A stretch of 13,525 nucleotides of DNA from Gammaproteobacteria bacterium (GTDB taxonomy: Bacteria > Pseudomonadota > Gammaproteobacteria > Thiohalospirales > Thiohalospiraceae): contig JABURU010000194.1 of NCBI GenBank assembly GCA_014762485.1, forward strand, positions 1 to 13,525, given 5' to 3'. Under the pieces are notes generated by a model, which ran no database searches, had not been told where the DNA came from, and saw only the letters and a program-made list of their open reading frames with translations. The position numbers were made by a program, and so were the translations under genes. Shown here in pieces: positions 1 to 7,608 of this stretch; within the stretch, counting starts at the first letter, position 1; every line of letters begins with the position of its first letter.

Positions 1-437
<437 letters not shown>

Positions 438-457
438 GAAGTTCTCTTAAATATAGC

Positions 458-471
458 TGTCATATGTGACA
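458..471. promoter_or_regulatory. Operator-like dyad upstream of the ArsC-like gene
   Basis: TGTCA-TATG-TGACA is a perfect 5-bp inverted repeat with a 4-bp centre. It sits between a minus-strand TATAAT (480-475) and the ArsC-like start codon at 437, roughly over the expected transcription start. The layout suits a repressor site. No regulator gene is nearby and I cannot name a cognate factor. Confidence 0.3.
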
Positions 472-549
472 AATATTATATATGTTAACTGCAACACAAT
501 ATAAGGTTGTGAATCCGATGCAATAATCGTATCGTAAAATCCTGTATTG

Positions 550-580
550 TTGACAGCATCATATTGATGATGCAAGCTGT
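550..580 (+). promoter_or_regulatory. TTGACA box abutting a 7-bp hairpin upstream of the LysM gene
   Basis: TTGACA at 550-555 matches the sigma70 -35 consensus exactly. It is followed at once by GCATCAT-ATTG-ATGATGC (556-573). The flanking ACAGC and GCTGT can lengthen the stem, leaving a small bulge. No good -10 hexamer lies 16-18 bp downstream of the TTGACA, so this may not be a simple sigma70 promoter. The dyad may be a regulator site. It lies 34 bp before the LysM start. Confidence 0.3.
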
Positions 581-613
581 GGAAAAATAGAGCAAAAAAA
601 CTGGAGATTCCAG

Positions 614-1048
614 ATGAATAACATGAATTGGAAGCACATTATTGGGGTAGTGTCTGTCACTGCATTACTGAGCGCATGTGCTGCTGAACCACCAAAAGAA
701 ACGCCTGAGCAGACTAAGCCAGCCGCTGCCGAACAAACCGAGGCTGCAAAAGAGACCGTAGAAACTGCAACTGCAAGTGATACCTACCTGGTTGTTCGTG
801 GTGATAGCCTGTGGAAGATTTCTGGTAAGCCAGATATTTATAATAATCCTTATCACTGGCCTCTTATCTATAAAGCCAACCGCGACAAGATTGAGGATGC
901 TGATCTGATTTACCCCGGTCAGGAGCTGGTCATCGAGCGTGGAAGCAGCCAGTCTGATATTGATGCCGCGGTAGAGCACGCCAAAACACGTGGTGCCTGG
1001 TCTATAGGTGCGGTTGAAGCGTCCGATAAAGCGTATCTGGCTCGATAA
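614..1048 (+). CDS. LysM-domain lipoprotein
   Basis: A protein of 144 residues. A short basic N-terminus and hydrophobic stretch end in a lipobox, LLSAC, with the lipidated Cys at 22, so the mature protein should be membrane-anchored. A low-complexity Pro/Glu/Ala/Thr linker (about 23-56) leads to one LysM domain (about 57-108), beginning TYLVVRGDSLWKIS and ending LIYPGQELVI. That is the standard LysM pattern for binding the glycan of peptidoglycan. The last 36 residues form a short Ala-rich tail with no known motif. No enzymatic domain is present, so a role in tethering or envelope organisation is inferred. GGAG at 603-606 gives a 7-nt spacing to the ATG. The gene is monocistronic, bounded by a divergent gene on the left and a terminator on the right. 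Confidence 0.88.
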   Translation: MNNMNWKHIIGVVSVTALLSACAAEPPKETPEQTKPAAAEQTEAAKETVETATASDTYLVVRGDSLWKISGKPDIYNNPYHWPLIYKANRDKIEDADLIYPGQELVIERGSSQSDIDAAVEHAKTRGAWSIGAVEASDKAYLAR

Positions 1049-1070
1049 TATCGATACCTGATTTCTGCTG

Positions 1071-1101
1071 AAAAAGGGCTCCCTCAGGGAGCCTTTTTTT
1101 T
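1071..1101 (+). terminator. Rho-independent terminator after the LysM lipoprotein gene
   Basis: GGCTCCC (1077-1083), loop TCA, GGGAGCC (1087-1093), then a run of eight T residues (1094-1101). A run of A residues before the stem can extend it against the T tract and could make it work in both directions. It lies 23 bp after the LysM stop codon. Confidence 0.93.
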
Positions 1102-1153
1102 GTGGGGCAAAATTCTTTCATGGTATGATTCGAGCGAATGGAAGGATGAAATA

Positions 1154-1684
1154 ATGATAAAGAAAGCGGAAAAGATATTTGAGGGAGTGCTTTGGCAAAG
1201 CCGTTTTGTGGTTTTATTAGCGGTTATTAGCAGTTTACTCAGTGCGCTGGCGATGTTCTACATTACCACGATTGATGCCATATACATGGTAAGTCACCTG
1301 GGCGAATATGCCTCACCCACCCTGGATGCGGCCGCACGTTCGAGTTTACGCAGTGATACGGTTAAACATGTTGTCGAGATAGTTGATGGCTATTTGATGG
1401 CAACCGTGTTATTAATTTTTGCGCTCGGACTGTATGAGTTATTTATTAGCAAAATTGACCAGGCAGAACAGTCGGAAACCTCTTCCAACGTATTGATGAT
1501 CAATAACCTGGATGATCTTAAGGCTCGACTGGCCAAAGTCATAATGATGATCCTGATTGTTAAGTTTTTTGAGCATGCCAGTAGCCTGATCTTTACCACT
1601 GCTCAGGAGCTAATGATGCTGGCCGCTGGTATCGCACTGGTTGGCCTGGCCCTATATCTCTCGCATGCAGGAGAGAAGCACTAG
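1154..1684 (+). CDS. YqhA family (UPF0114) inner-membrane protein
   Basis: 176 residues from an ATG at 1154, with AAGGA at 1142-1146 as ribosome binding site. A longer reading from TTG at 1100 would start inside the upstream terminator T tract and is rejected. The protein is mostly hydrophobic, with segments near 18-40 and 80-98 and two more in the C-terminal half. Two stretches are typical of YqhA: VDGYLMATVLLIFALGLYE (about 77-95), and the later region around LDDLKARLAKVI followed by a FFE. E. coli YqhA is of similar length (164). The family has no established biochemical function. It lies 65 bp before the TlpA-like gene, so co-transcription is possible but not shown. Confidence 0.85.
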   Translation: MIKKAEKIFEGVLWQSRFVVLLAVISSLLSALAMFYITTIDAIYMVSHLGEYASPTLDAAARSSLRSDTVKHVVEIVDGYLMATVLLIFALGLYELFISKIDQAEQSETSSNVLMINNLDDLKARLAKVIMMILIVKFFEHASSLIFTTAQELMMLAAGIALVGLALYLSHAGEKH

Positions 1685-1749
1685 TCGCAGGCGGAACTAA
1701 TCGAATATGGCATCGGTCTTAAGCTTAGATCTGTCAGAGTTGTAATCTT

Positions 1750-2217
1750 ATGAAACGTAATATTGTATTTAGCTTAATTATTTTAATGTTTTCAGTTGCT
1801 TCCGCATCGGCCGCAGAGTTTCGTTTGCAGGGAATAGATGGAAAACAGTATGCACTATCTGATTATAAGGGTAAGTGGGTTATTGTGAATTACTGGGCCA
1901 CATGGTGTCCTCCCTGCCTGGAAGAGATCCCCGAGCTGGTTGATTTTCATGAGCGTCATAAAGATACCGATGCTGTTGTCCTGGGGGTAAATTATGAAGA
2001 AAAAACCAGGCAAGAACTGCTGGGATTTTCTGATGAGTACATGATTACTTACCCAGTATTACTGGGGGAAATGGGTAGTGGCAAAAATGTTGGCCCGATC
2101 CCCGGCCTGCCGACGACGTATGTGATTTCGCCTACTGGAGAGATCATGGCGAGGCAAGTTGGCCCATTAACGGCCAAAATGCTGGATGATTTTTTATTAC
2201 AGCAAGCTAAAAAATAA
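1750..2217 (+). CDS. TlpA-like periplasmic thiol:disulfide oxidoreductase
   Basis: 155 residues. A cleavable signal peptide ends near ASASAA-EF (about residue 22). The body is one thioredoxin fold of the AhpC-TSA/Redoxin type, with active site WCPPC (Trp52, Cys53, Cys56) and the cis-proline loop GLPTTYVI (Pro121) followed by SPTGEI. This is the pattern of TlpA/ResA proteins, which in the periplasm usually keep thiols reduced, for example in cytochrome c maturation or copper-site assembly. The partner here is unknown. No strong Shine-Dalgarno precedes the ATG. The next gene, 21 bp downstream, is a second thioredoxin-fold protein, which suggests the two work together. Confidence 0.88.
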   Translation: MKRNIVFSLIILMFSVASASAAEFRLQGIDGKQYALSDYKGKWVIVNYWATWCPPCLEEIPELVDFHERHKDTDAVVLGVNYEEKTRQELLGFSDEYMITYPVLLGEMGSGKNVGPIPGLPTTYVISPTGEIMARQVGPLTAKMLDDFLLQQAKK

Positions 2218-2238
2218 AAAAGTAGTTAAGGGAAGAAA

Positions 2239-2775
2239 ATGAGAGTACTCAGTATTGTTTTGTCGATAATGTTGTCGGCATTATCATTTACATCAATCGC
2301 GGATGAGACGCGTGATCCCTATAAGTTCTTCTTTACTCAGACACTCGGTGACTTCTCTGAAGAGCTGGAAATAGCGAAGGAAGATGGAAAAAAAGGCGTA
2401 TTTATTTTTTATGAGATGGATGAATGCCCATTCTGTCATTATATGAAGAATAATGTGCTTAATCGTCGTTCAGTGCAGGAGTATTTCCATAAAGATTTCG
2501 TTGCTTTTAGTATTGATATTGAAGGCGATGTAATGATCACCACCTTTGATGGCAAAGAAATGTCGCAAAAGGATTATGCCTTTAAGGTTAATAAGGTGCG
2601 CGCGACACCGGTAATGGCATTTTATGATTTACAGGGTCAGCGTATCTTTCGTTATACTGGTAAAACACGCGGTAAAGAAGAGTTTTTATGGATGACAGAT
2701 TATATATCGCAAGGTCTCTATAAAACGACAAAATTTAATAAATATAAGCGACAGCGCCGTCGCATGAAAAAATAA
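2239..2775 (+). CDS. SoxW-like / COG2143-type periplasmic thioredoxin-fold protein
   Basis: 178 residues with a signal peptide ending near Ala21. The redox motif is CPFC (Cys63, Cys66) in DECPFCHYM, with a cis-Pro loop RATPVMAFYDLQG (Pro124). An insert with TFDGKEMSQKDYA lies before that loop, as in SoxW-type thioredoxin-related proteins. CPFC differs from the CPPC of its neighbour, so the redox potential and partner probably differ. The last 15 residues are strikingly basic (many Lys/Arg), perhaps for membrane or polyanion contact. A good AAGGGA ribosome binding site lies just upstream. No sox genes are in the window, so calling it SoxW outright would go too far. A TolC-family gene follows 39 bp later. 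Confidence 0.8.
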   Translation: MRVLSIVLSIMLSALSFTSIADETRDPYKFFFTQTLGDFSEELEIAKEDGKKGVFIFYEMDECPFCHYMKNNVLNRRSVQEYFHKDFVAFSIDIEGDVMITTFDGKEMSQKDYAFKVNKVRATPVMAFYDLQGQRIFRYTGKTRGKEEFLWMTDYISQGLYKTTKFNKYKRQRRRMKK

Positions 2776-2814
2776 AGCAATAGATAAAATATAACTGGGT
2801 AGGAGGGGGATATC

Positions 2815-4125
2815 ATGCCATTTCGGTTATGGGTATTCTTTTTATTGGGCGTGTCATATCAAGGGATGATCTCTGCGCAGCCGCTGCAACCATCTGCTTT
2901 GCCTGAACCACTTTCGCTGGAGTATGCCTTATCTCTGGCAGAACAACATCATCCTGATCTACTGGCAGCCAAGCTGGATATTGAGCAGTCTTTGGCAGTT
3001 CGACAAGAGCTTGAAGCCGCATCTAGCCTATCGGCATCACTAAATGGACGTGCACGATGGTTAGGTTTACCGAACACGGATGGTACGACGGAGGATCACG
3101 CCTTAGGGATAAGTATTAAAAAACCTCTTTATGATTTTGGTGTGAGCGAGCAAAAGGAACAGGCCGCCACGTTATACGAGGCCAGTTCAAAGCTCATCTA
3201 CCAGTCGAAGCTTGAAAATCGCCGCCAGGACATTATGCGTCGGTACTTTGATGTGCTATTGGCTGACCTGGAGTTCTTTCGCGAGAATGAACGCATGGCC
3301 GGCGCCTTTATACGTTGGGATAGGGCTCGTAAGCGTCAATCCCTGGGGTTGTCTGACGATCTTGAGATCCTGAAATTAGAGCGAATCTATCAGAAGGTAA
3401 GAAAAGATCGCTATACCACGCAAGGTATGCAACGTGTTACTCGTGCACGCCTGGCTTTAGCGTTAAACCGTCCGGGTATGCTCCCATCTACCTTAAGTAA
3501 ACCGGCTTTGCCCCAGCTGGAACGAAAAGTTCCAGATGTAGAATTAATGCAGGCCTGGGCCAGGCAACATAACCCTACACTGCGAGCTTTGCAGAAACGA
3601 TATCAGGCAGCACAGGCCAAGCTGGAAGCGGCACGCTCTGGAAGTGGTTTAAAGCTGGATGCCGAAGTGGGTGTGGCTTCATATACGATGCAGCCAGCTT
3701 CTCGTGATGACTGGCGTGTAGGTATCAACTTTAACTATCCACTATATAGTGGTGGTCGTGATGATGCCAAAGTAGCGAAGGCTCTGACAGAAAAATATAA
3801 GTCAAAGAATAATTTTAACCGCGCGGTGATGGATATAGAGCAGGCAATATTAGAAGTATGGACAAAGCTGGGTAGTCTCAAGATCGAAAGAGAGGAGATG
3901 CTGGTGCTAAATGATTATCAGGGCCTGAACCTTGATCATACCCGTATCATTTATGAACAGGGATTACAGACTAGCTTAGGTACCTCTATGGTTGAAGTAA
4001 CCAATGCTGAATGGATGTTAGCCAAAACCGAGTACCAAATGGCGGTGTTATGGCTACAGCTGGAAGGGCTAATCGGTCTTCCTTTTGAGAGCTTTCCACA
4101 GCAGGAAAAGAAACAGGGTCAATAA
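2815..4125 (+). CDS. TolC-family outer-membrane efflux channel
   Basis: 436 residues, normal for the family. A signal peptide ends near SAQ (about residue 22). Two tandem OEP repeats follow (roughly 35-230 and 240-425). The first opens with LSLEYALSLAEQHHPDLLAAKLDIEQS, and the second contains the matching MQAWARQHNPTLRALQ segment. Beta-strand segments such as LSASLNGRARW and WRVGINFNYPLYSGG alternate with long amphipathic helices, as expected for an outer-membrane beta barrel on a periplasmic alpha-helical tunnel. AGGAGG at 2801-2806 is a strong ribosome binding site. The adaptor gene begins 2 bp after the stop. TolC channels work with an adaptor and an inner-membrane pump, and no pump gene is present here. 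Confidence 0.92.
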   Translation: MPFRLWVFFLLGVSYQGMISAQPLQPSALPEPLSLEYALSLAEQHHPDLLAAKLDIEQSLAVRQELEAASSLSASLNGRARWLGLPNTDGTTEDHALGISIKKPLYDFGVSEQKEQAATLYEASSKLIYQSKLENRRQDIMRRYFDVLLADLEFFRENERMAGAFIRWDRARKRQSLGLSDDLEILKLERIYQKVRKDRYTTQGMQRVTRARLALALNRPGMLPSTLSKPALPQLERKVPDVELMQAWARQHNPTLRALQKRYQAAQAKLEAARSGSGLKLDAEVGVASYTMQPASRDDWRVGINFNYPLYSGGRDDAKVAKALTEKYKSKNNFNRAVMDIEQAILEVWTKLGSLKIEREEMLVLNDYQGLNLDHTRIIYEQGLQTSLGTSMVEVTNAEWMLAKTEYQMAVLWLQLEGLIGLPFESFPQQEKKQGQ

Positions 4126-4127
4126 AA

Positions 4128-4910
4128 ATGAAAACTATATTTAAACAAACAGGATGGAGTATCGGCCTTTTATTGATGACCGCAGCATTTGTACAGGCTG
4201 AAGATGCCGTATTACATTGGGCGGCTCAAACTACCCTTTCAACCCTGGCTAGTGGCGAAGTCGCCAGGATTCATGTGATACCAGGGCAACGAGTAAAAAA
4301 AGGCACAGCATTAATTGAACTGCAGCAATCAAGCTTTGTGGTTACGGCCAAGGCTTTGGATGTGGTGGCAGAAAATGCCCGCTTACAGGCGAATGAAGCC
4401 AGGGCGCAACGTGATCGAGCACAGGAGATGTACGACGAAACCATGCTCTCGGATCATGCGCTGGAGGTGGAAAAGCTGGCCTACTCGGATGCCATGGCCT
4501 CCTACCATAAAGCGCTGGCGGATAAGGAAAGGGCCCGTTTTCTGCTGCAACAGAGCATCGTGCGCGCACCGTTTGACGCGATAGTTCTGGAGGTGAATAT
4601 TAGGGTAGGTGAAACTGTAAATAGCAAGCAACGCTCCGCTGCGTTGATCACGCTGGCCAGCGCCTCAGAGATGATGGCTCGGGTGTCTGTTTCCTCAAAA
4701 GAGGCGATGACACTTGAGCTTAATAACAAGCCGCAGGTGAATATTGCTGGTAAACGCTATGAGGGAAAAATAGTTGCCAAACATATACAGCGCTTAAGCT
4801 ATGATTCATCTGTAAGTAGTTCGAATGGCGCGTCGGTTGATGTATCATTTTCGATAAAACCTGGTGATGTAGCCTATCCTGGTATGTCGGTTAATGTAGA
4901 GTTTAAATAG
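4128..4910 (+). CDS. HlyD/RND-type periplasmic adaptor (membrane fusion protein), short form
   Basis: 260 residues, shorter than most adaptors (350-450). A cleavable signal peptide ends near VQA (Ala24), with no lipobox or retained anchor seen. A first lipoyl half-motif (about 41-67, SGEVARIHVIPGQRVKKGTAL) and a second (about 144-166, VRAPFDAIVLEVNIRVGETV) flank an alpha-helical hairpin rich in Ala/Glu/Arg (about 70-142). A beta-barrel domain follows and ends SYPGMSV-like with VEFK. The membrane-proximal domain seems absent or minimal. Adaptors bridge an inner-membrane transporter to a TolC channel, and the partner channel is the gene 2 bp upstream. No transporter gene follows; the next gene is an acylphosphatase. 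The protein may serve a pump encoded elsewhere. Confidence 0.88.
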   Translation: MKTIFKQTGWSIGLLLMTAAFVQAEDAVLHWAAQTTLSTLASGEVARIHVIPGQRVKKGTALIELQQSSFVVTAKALDVVAENARLQANEARAQRDRAQEMYDETMLSDHALEVEKLAYSDAMASYHKALADKERARFLLQQSIVRAPFDAIVLEVNIRVGETVNSKQRSAALITLASASEMMARVSVSSKEAMTLELNNKPQVNIAGKRYEGKIVAKHIQRLSYDSSVSSSNGASVDVSFSIKPGDVAYPGMSVNVEFK

Positions 4911-4921
4911 GAGAAGTCATT

Positions 4922-5194
4922 ATGGCCATCTGTACACGATGTTATGTGTCTGGACGTGTACAGGGAGTGTTCTATCGCGCTACGGCGCAGCAGAGAGCCA
5001 GGGAATTGGGGATTACCGGTTATGCAAGAAATCTTGATGATGGCCGGGTGGAAGTACTTGCTTGCGGTGATGAAGAGCAAGTCAAAAGGTTTAATGACTG
5101 GCTATGGACGGGTTCAAGTAGTAGTGCTGTGAACAATGTTGAATGTGAGTCAGTAAGTGCAAACTTGATACCTCACCAGTTTAATGTGAACTAG
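4922..5194 (+). CDS. acyP: Acylphosphatase
   Basis: 90 residues, the usual size of this small cytoplasmic enzyme, which hydrolyses the carboxyl-phosphate bond of acyl phosphates. The N-terminal signature VSGRVQGVFYR holds the phosphate-binding loop and catalytic Arg19, and GYARNLDDGRVEV holds catalytic Asn37. Both key residues are present. The C-terminal third is more divergent than usual but ends at a normal place. The stop codon TAG of the adaptor gene forms part of the ribosome binding site TAGGAGA, so translation of the two may be linked. The neighbouring efflux genes do not explain its function. It converges on the lytic transglycosylase gene. Confidence 0.9.
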   Translation: MAICTRCYVSGRVQGVFYRATAQQRARELGITGYARNLDDGRVEVLACGDEEQVKRFNDWLWTGSSSSAVNNVECESVSANLIPHQFNVN

Positions 5195-5220
5195 TTGGTA
5201 TCGAGGCTAGAAAATATCAG

Positions 5221-5249
5221 GGTTTAACTCTTAAACCAGCGCTGGTTTA
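5221..5249. repeat. Overlapping inverted repeats at the convergent acyP / transglycosylase junction
   Basis: GGTTTAA-CTC-TTAAACC (5221-5237) overlaps a perfect 18-bp palindrome, TAAACCAGCGCTGGTTTA (5232-5249). The middle arm can therefore pair either way. On the minus strand the first hairpin includes the transglycosylase stop codon and is followed by CTGATATTTTC, so it may act as a weak terminator. There is no proper T tract in either direction. Confidence 0.45.
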
Positions 5250-5811
5250 GCGCTTTGATCACTTTATTCGGGTAGCGGTAGCTGCCGCGAGAACCATTGT
5301 AACGAGCCAGTGCTTTTGCTAGTTCTCCCTTCTCTTTATCCAGGTAAAACTTCAATATCGAGCATCCCATGCGCAGGTTGGTTTTGATATTGAACAGGTT
5401 ATCTTTCGGTCGGCCGATCTCTTTCAGCCAAAATGGCATCACTTGCATCAGGCCTTGTGCTCCGGCTTTAGATATAGCATAACGGTTAAAGCCACTTTCG
5501 ACCTCAATGATGGCAAGCACCAGCTCGGGAGGCAGGTTCTGTTTACGGGCTTCCGAGTGGACGGTTTTTAATAGCTCAATACGTTCTTTGTTTTTCTTAA
5601 CAAAGCGTGAAAGACGTTGTGACATATCCATGAGCCAGACTTCCGCTTCAAAGCGATCATTAAATTGATGCTCACTATCGAGAGCCTTTAACAGGTGAGC
5701 CCGTAATTCACTGTCACTGGCCTGAATACAAGGGGCGATAATAAAAAGGCATAGCATTAATATAATGCTATACCTTTTGTTCATTGTGTAATTCGGGACT
5801 TCCTTGTCCAT
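5224..5811 (-). CDS. Small periplasmic lytic transglycosylase (SLT domain)
   Basis: 195 residues from ATG at 5811. An internal ATG at 5784 (residue 10) would give a tidier signal peptide, MNKRYSIILML..., but the purine stretch ATAGGG before 5811 is better placed; either start leaves the same mature protein, cut near CIQA-SD (Ala31). A helical linker (about 35-90) precedes the SLT domain (about 91-190). Catalytic Glu105 lies in IIEVESGFN, the GAQGLMQVMP motif at 117-126, and ARYNGS near 168-173, all standard for Slt70-like folds that cleave peptidoglycan to 1,6-anhydromuropeptides. The gene begins 9 bp after the proS stop, so it is very probably co-transcribed with proS. Confidence 0.9.
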   Translation of the reverse strand: MDKEVPNYTMNKRYSIILMLCLFIIAPCIQASDSELRAHLLKALDSEHQFNDRFEAEVWLMDMSQRLSRFVKKNKERIELLKTVHSEARKQNLPPELVLAIIEVESGFNRYAISKAGAQGLMQVMPFWLKEIGRPKDNLFNIKTNLRMGCSILKFYLDKEKGELAKALARYNGSRGSYRYPNKVIKALNQRWFKS

Positions 5812-5820
5812 GTGTGTACC

Positions 5821-7536
5821 CTATGCAAGCTTCTCTTGCAGAAAGTTTAGCAGCTCATTGCGAGGAATGTCCTGGTTGGACTCATCACGACGACCTTTGT
5901 ATTCCACGACACCTTTATCCAGGCCCTTATCTCCCAGCACGATTCTGTGTGGAATGCCAATCAGTTCCATGTCTGCAAACATGACACCGGCCCGTTCTTT
6001 ACGATCATCCAGTAATACTTCAAATCCTGCCTTGGTTAACTCGGCATACAGTTTTTCCACTTCCTCACGCAGGCGCTCAGATTTGTGCATATTCATCGGC
6101 AGCAGGGCAACCTGAAACGGTGCAATGGCATCGGGCCAGATGATGCCGCTGTCATCATGGTTCTGTTCGATCGCCGCGGCGACAACGCGGGAGACACCAA
6201 TACCGTAACAGCCCATGGTCATCGTGATGCTCTTGCCGGTCTCATCCAGTACCGAGGCCTTCATCGCTTCAGAATATTTTTGTCCCAACTGGAAGATATG
6301 GCCGACTTCGATGCCGCGCTTGATCACAAGCTTGCCATGGCCGTCGGGGCTGGGATCACCTGCTTCGACATTACGCAAATCGGCTACAGCAGGTAAGTCC
6401 GCATCACGTTCCCAGTTGATGCCAAAGTAGTGCTTGCCGTCTTTATTGGCACCGGCGGAGAAGTCACTCATCACGGCGACACTGCGATCAGCGATCACCG
6501 GAATGTTTAATTTGACCGGACCCAGTGAACCCGGGCCGGCACCGATGACTTCGCGAATCTCTTCTTCGCTGGCAAATTGCAGCGGGCTTTCTACCGAGGG
6601 CAGCTTTTCAGCCTTAATCTCATTTAATTCATGGTCGCCACGTACCAGCAGCGCAACCAGTTTGTGTTCGGCTACTTCACTACCATGAACAATCAAGGTT
6701 TTGACGGTCTTGTCTATAGGTAACTCGAACTGCTGAACCAGTTCATCGATGGTCTTGGCGTTTGGTGTATCTACCAGCTCCATCTCCTGAGTCGGAGCGG
6801 CATGCTCAGAGGCAGGGGCGAGGGCCTCGGCCATCTCTACATTGGCCGCGTAATCAGAGCTGTCGGAGAAGGCGATGTCATCCTCGCCCGATTCCGCCAG
6901 CACATGGAATTCATGCGAGGCACTACCACCGATGGCGCCGGTATCCGCCAGCACTGGACGGAAGTCGAGACCGAAACGTTCAAAGATGCGGGTATAGGTC
7001 GCGTGCATCACCTCGTAGGTTTGCTGTAACGAGTCGGCACTGGTATGGAAGGAGTAAGCATCCTTCATCAGGAATTCTCGCGCCCGCATCACGCCAAAAC
7101 GGGGACGGCGTTCATCTCGGAACTTGGTCTGGATCTGATAGAAATTGGCTGGCAGCTGTTTGTAACTATGGATTTCGTTACGGATTAAATCAGTGATGAC
7201 CTCTTCATGGGTTGGGCCGATACAGAAATCACGTTTATGGCGATCATTGAGCCGCAGCATCTCCGCACCCATTTGATCCCAGCGGCCTGATTCCTGCCAT
7301 AATTCTGCAGGCTGGACCGCAGGCATCAGGACTTCCTGTGCTTCGGCGCGATCCATCTCTTCGCGAACAATACGCTCCACCTTGCGTAACACGCGTAATC
7401 CCATTGGCAGCCAGGTATAGAGCCCTGCTGCCAGTTTACGAATCATGCCGGCGCGCAGCATCAGTTGATGGCTGATTACTTCAGCATCAGCGGGGGTTTC
7501 TTTTAATGTCGAGAGTAGAAAATTACTGGTACGCAT
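5821..7536 (-). CDS. proS: Prolyl-tRNA synthetase, bacterial type with editing (INS) domain
   Basis: 571 residues, against 572 in E. coli, from the ATG at 7536. The product begins [20 protein letters not shown], almost the same as E. coli ProS; codons GTG and ATG at 7548 and 7545 are in frame but would add four unneeded residues with no better ribosome binding site. It charges tRNA-Pro with proline in the cytoplasm. Class II motif 2 is seen in [17 protein letters not shown] and motif 3 in [17 protein letters not shown]. The region between them (about 220-400) is the INS domain that hydrolyses Ala-tRNA-Pro. A C-terminal anticodon-binding domain (about 470-571) follows. It lies downstream of the GGDEF/EAL gene (72 bp gap) and 9 bp before the transglycosylase. 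Confidence 0.97.
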   Translation of the reverse strand: MRTSNFLLSTLKETPADAEVISHQLMLRAGMIRKLAAGLYTWLPMGLRVLRKVERIVREEMDRAEAQEVLMPAVQPAELWQESGRWDQMGAEMLRLNDRHKRDFCIGPTHEEVITDLIRNEIHSYKQLPANFYQIQTKFRDERRPRFGVMRAREFLMKDAYSFHTSADSLQQTYEVMHATYTRIFERFGLDFRPVLADTGAIGGSASHEFHVLAESGEDDIAFSDSSDYAANVEMAEALAPASEHAAPTQEMELVDTPNAKTIDELVQQFELPIDKTVKTLIVHGSEVAEHKLVALLVRGDHELNEIKAEKLPSVESPLQFASEEEIREVIGAGPGSLGPVKLNIPVIADRSVAVMSDFSAGANKDGKHYFGINWERDADLPAVADLRNVEAGDPSPDGHGKLVIKRGIEVGHIFQLGQKYSEAMKASVLDETGKSITMTMGCYGIGVSRVVAAAIEQNHDDSGIIWPDAIAPFQVALLPMNMHKSERLREEVEKLYAELTKAGFEVLLDDRKERAGVMFADMELIGIPHRIVLGDKGLDKGVVEYKGRRDESNQDIPRNELLNFLQEKLA

Positions 7537-7571
7537 GGATTCCATCACATTGAATTGAACTAATGCGATGA

Positions 7572-7602
7572 ATTGTACTGAATATTAGCGCTAAAGCGTA
7601 CA
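7572..7602. promoter_or_regulatory. Dyad and possible -10 box before proS
   Basis: TGTAC (7574-7578) and GTACA (7598-7602) flank the palindrome TTAGCGCTAA (7585-7594). On the minus strand TACAAT (7577-7572) matches 5 of 6 -10 bases, but no convincing -35 precedes it. This could be a proS promoter with an operator, or a weak terminator of the upstream gene. The evidence is thin. Confidence 0.25.
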
Positions 7603-7608
7603 GTGTGA

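Noticed and set aside
1100..1153. Longer N-terminus for the YqhA-family gene starting at TTG 1100
   Set aside because: It would begin inside the terminator T tract of the previous gene; the ATG at 1154 has a good AAGGA and gives a family-like N-terminus.
7537..7548. proS starting at GTG 7548 or ATG 7545
   Set aside because: The start at 7536 reproduces the conserved MRTS N-terminus, and the upstream codons have no better ribosome binding site.
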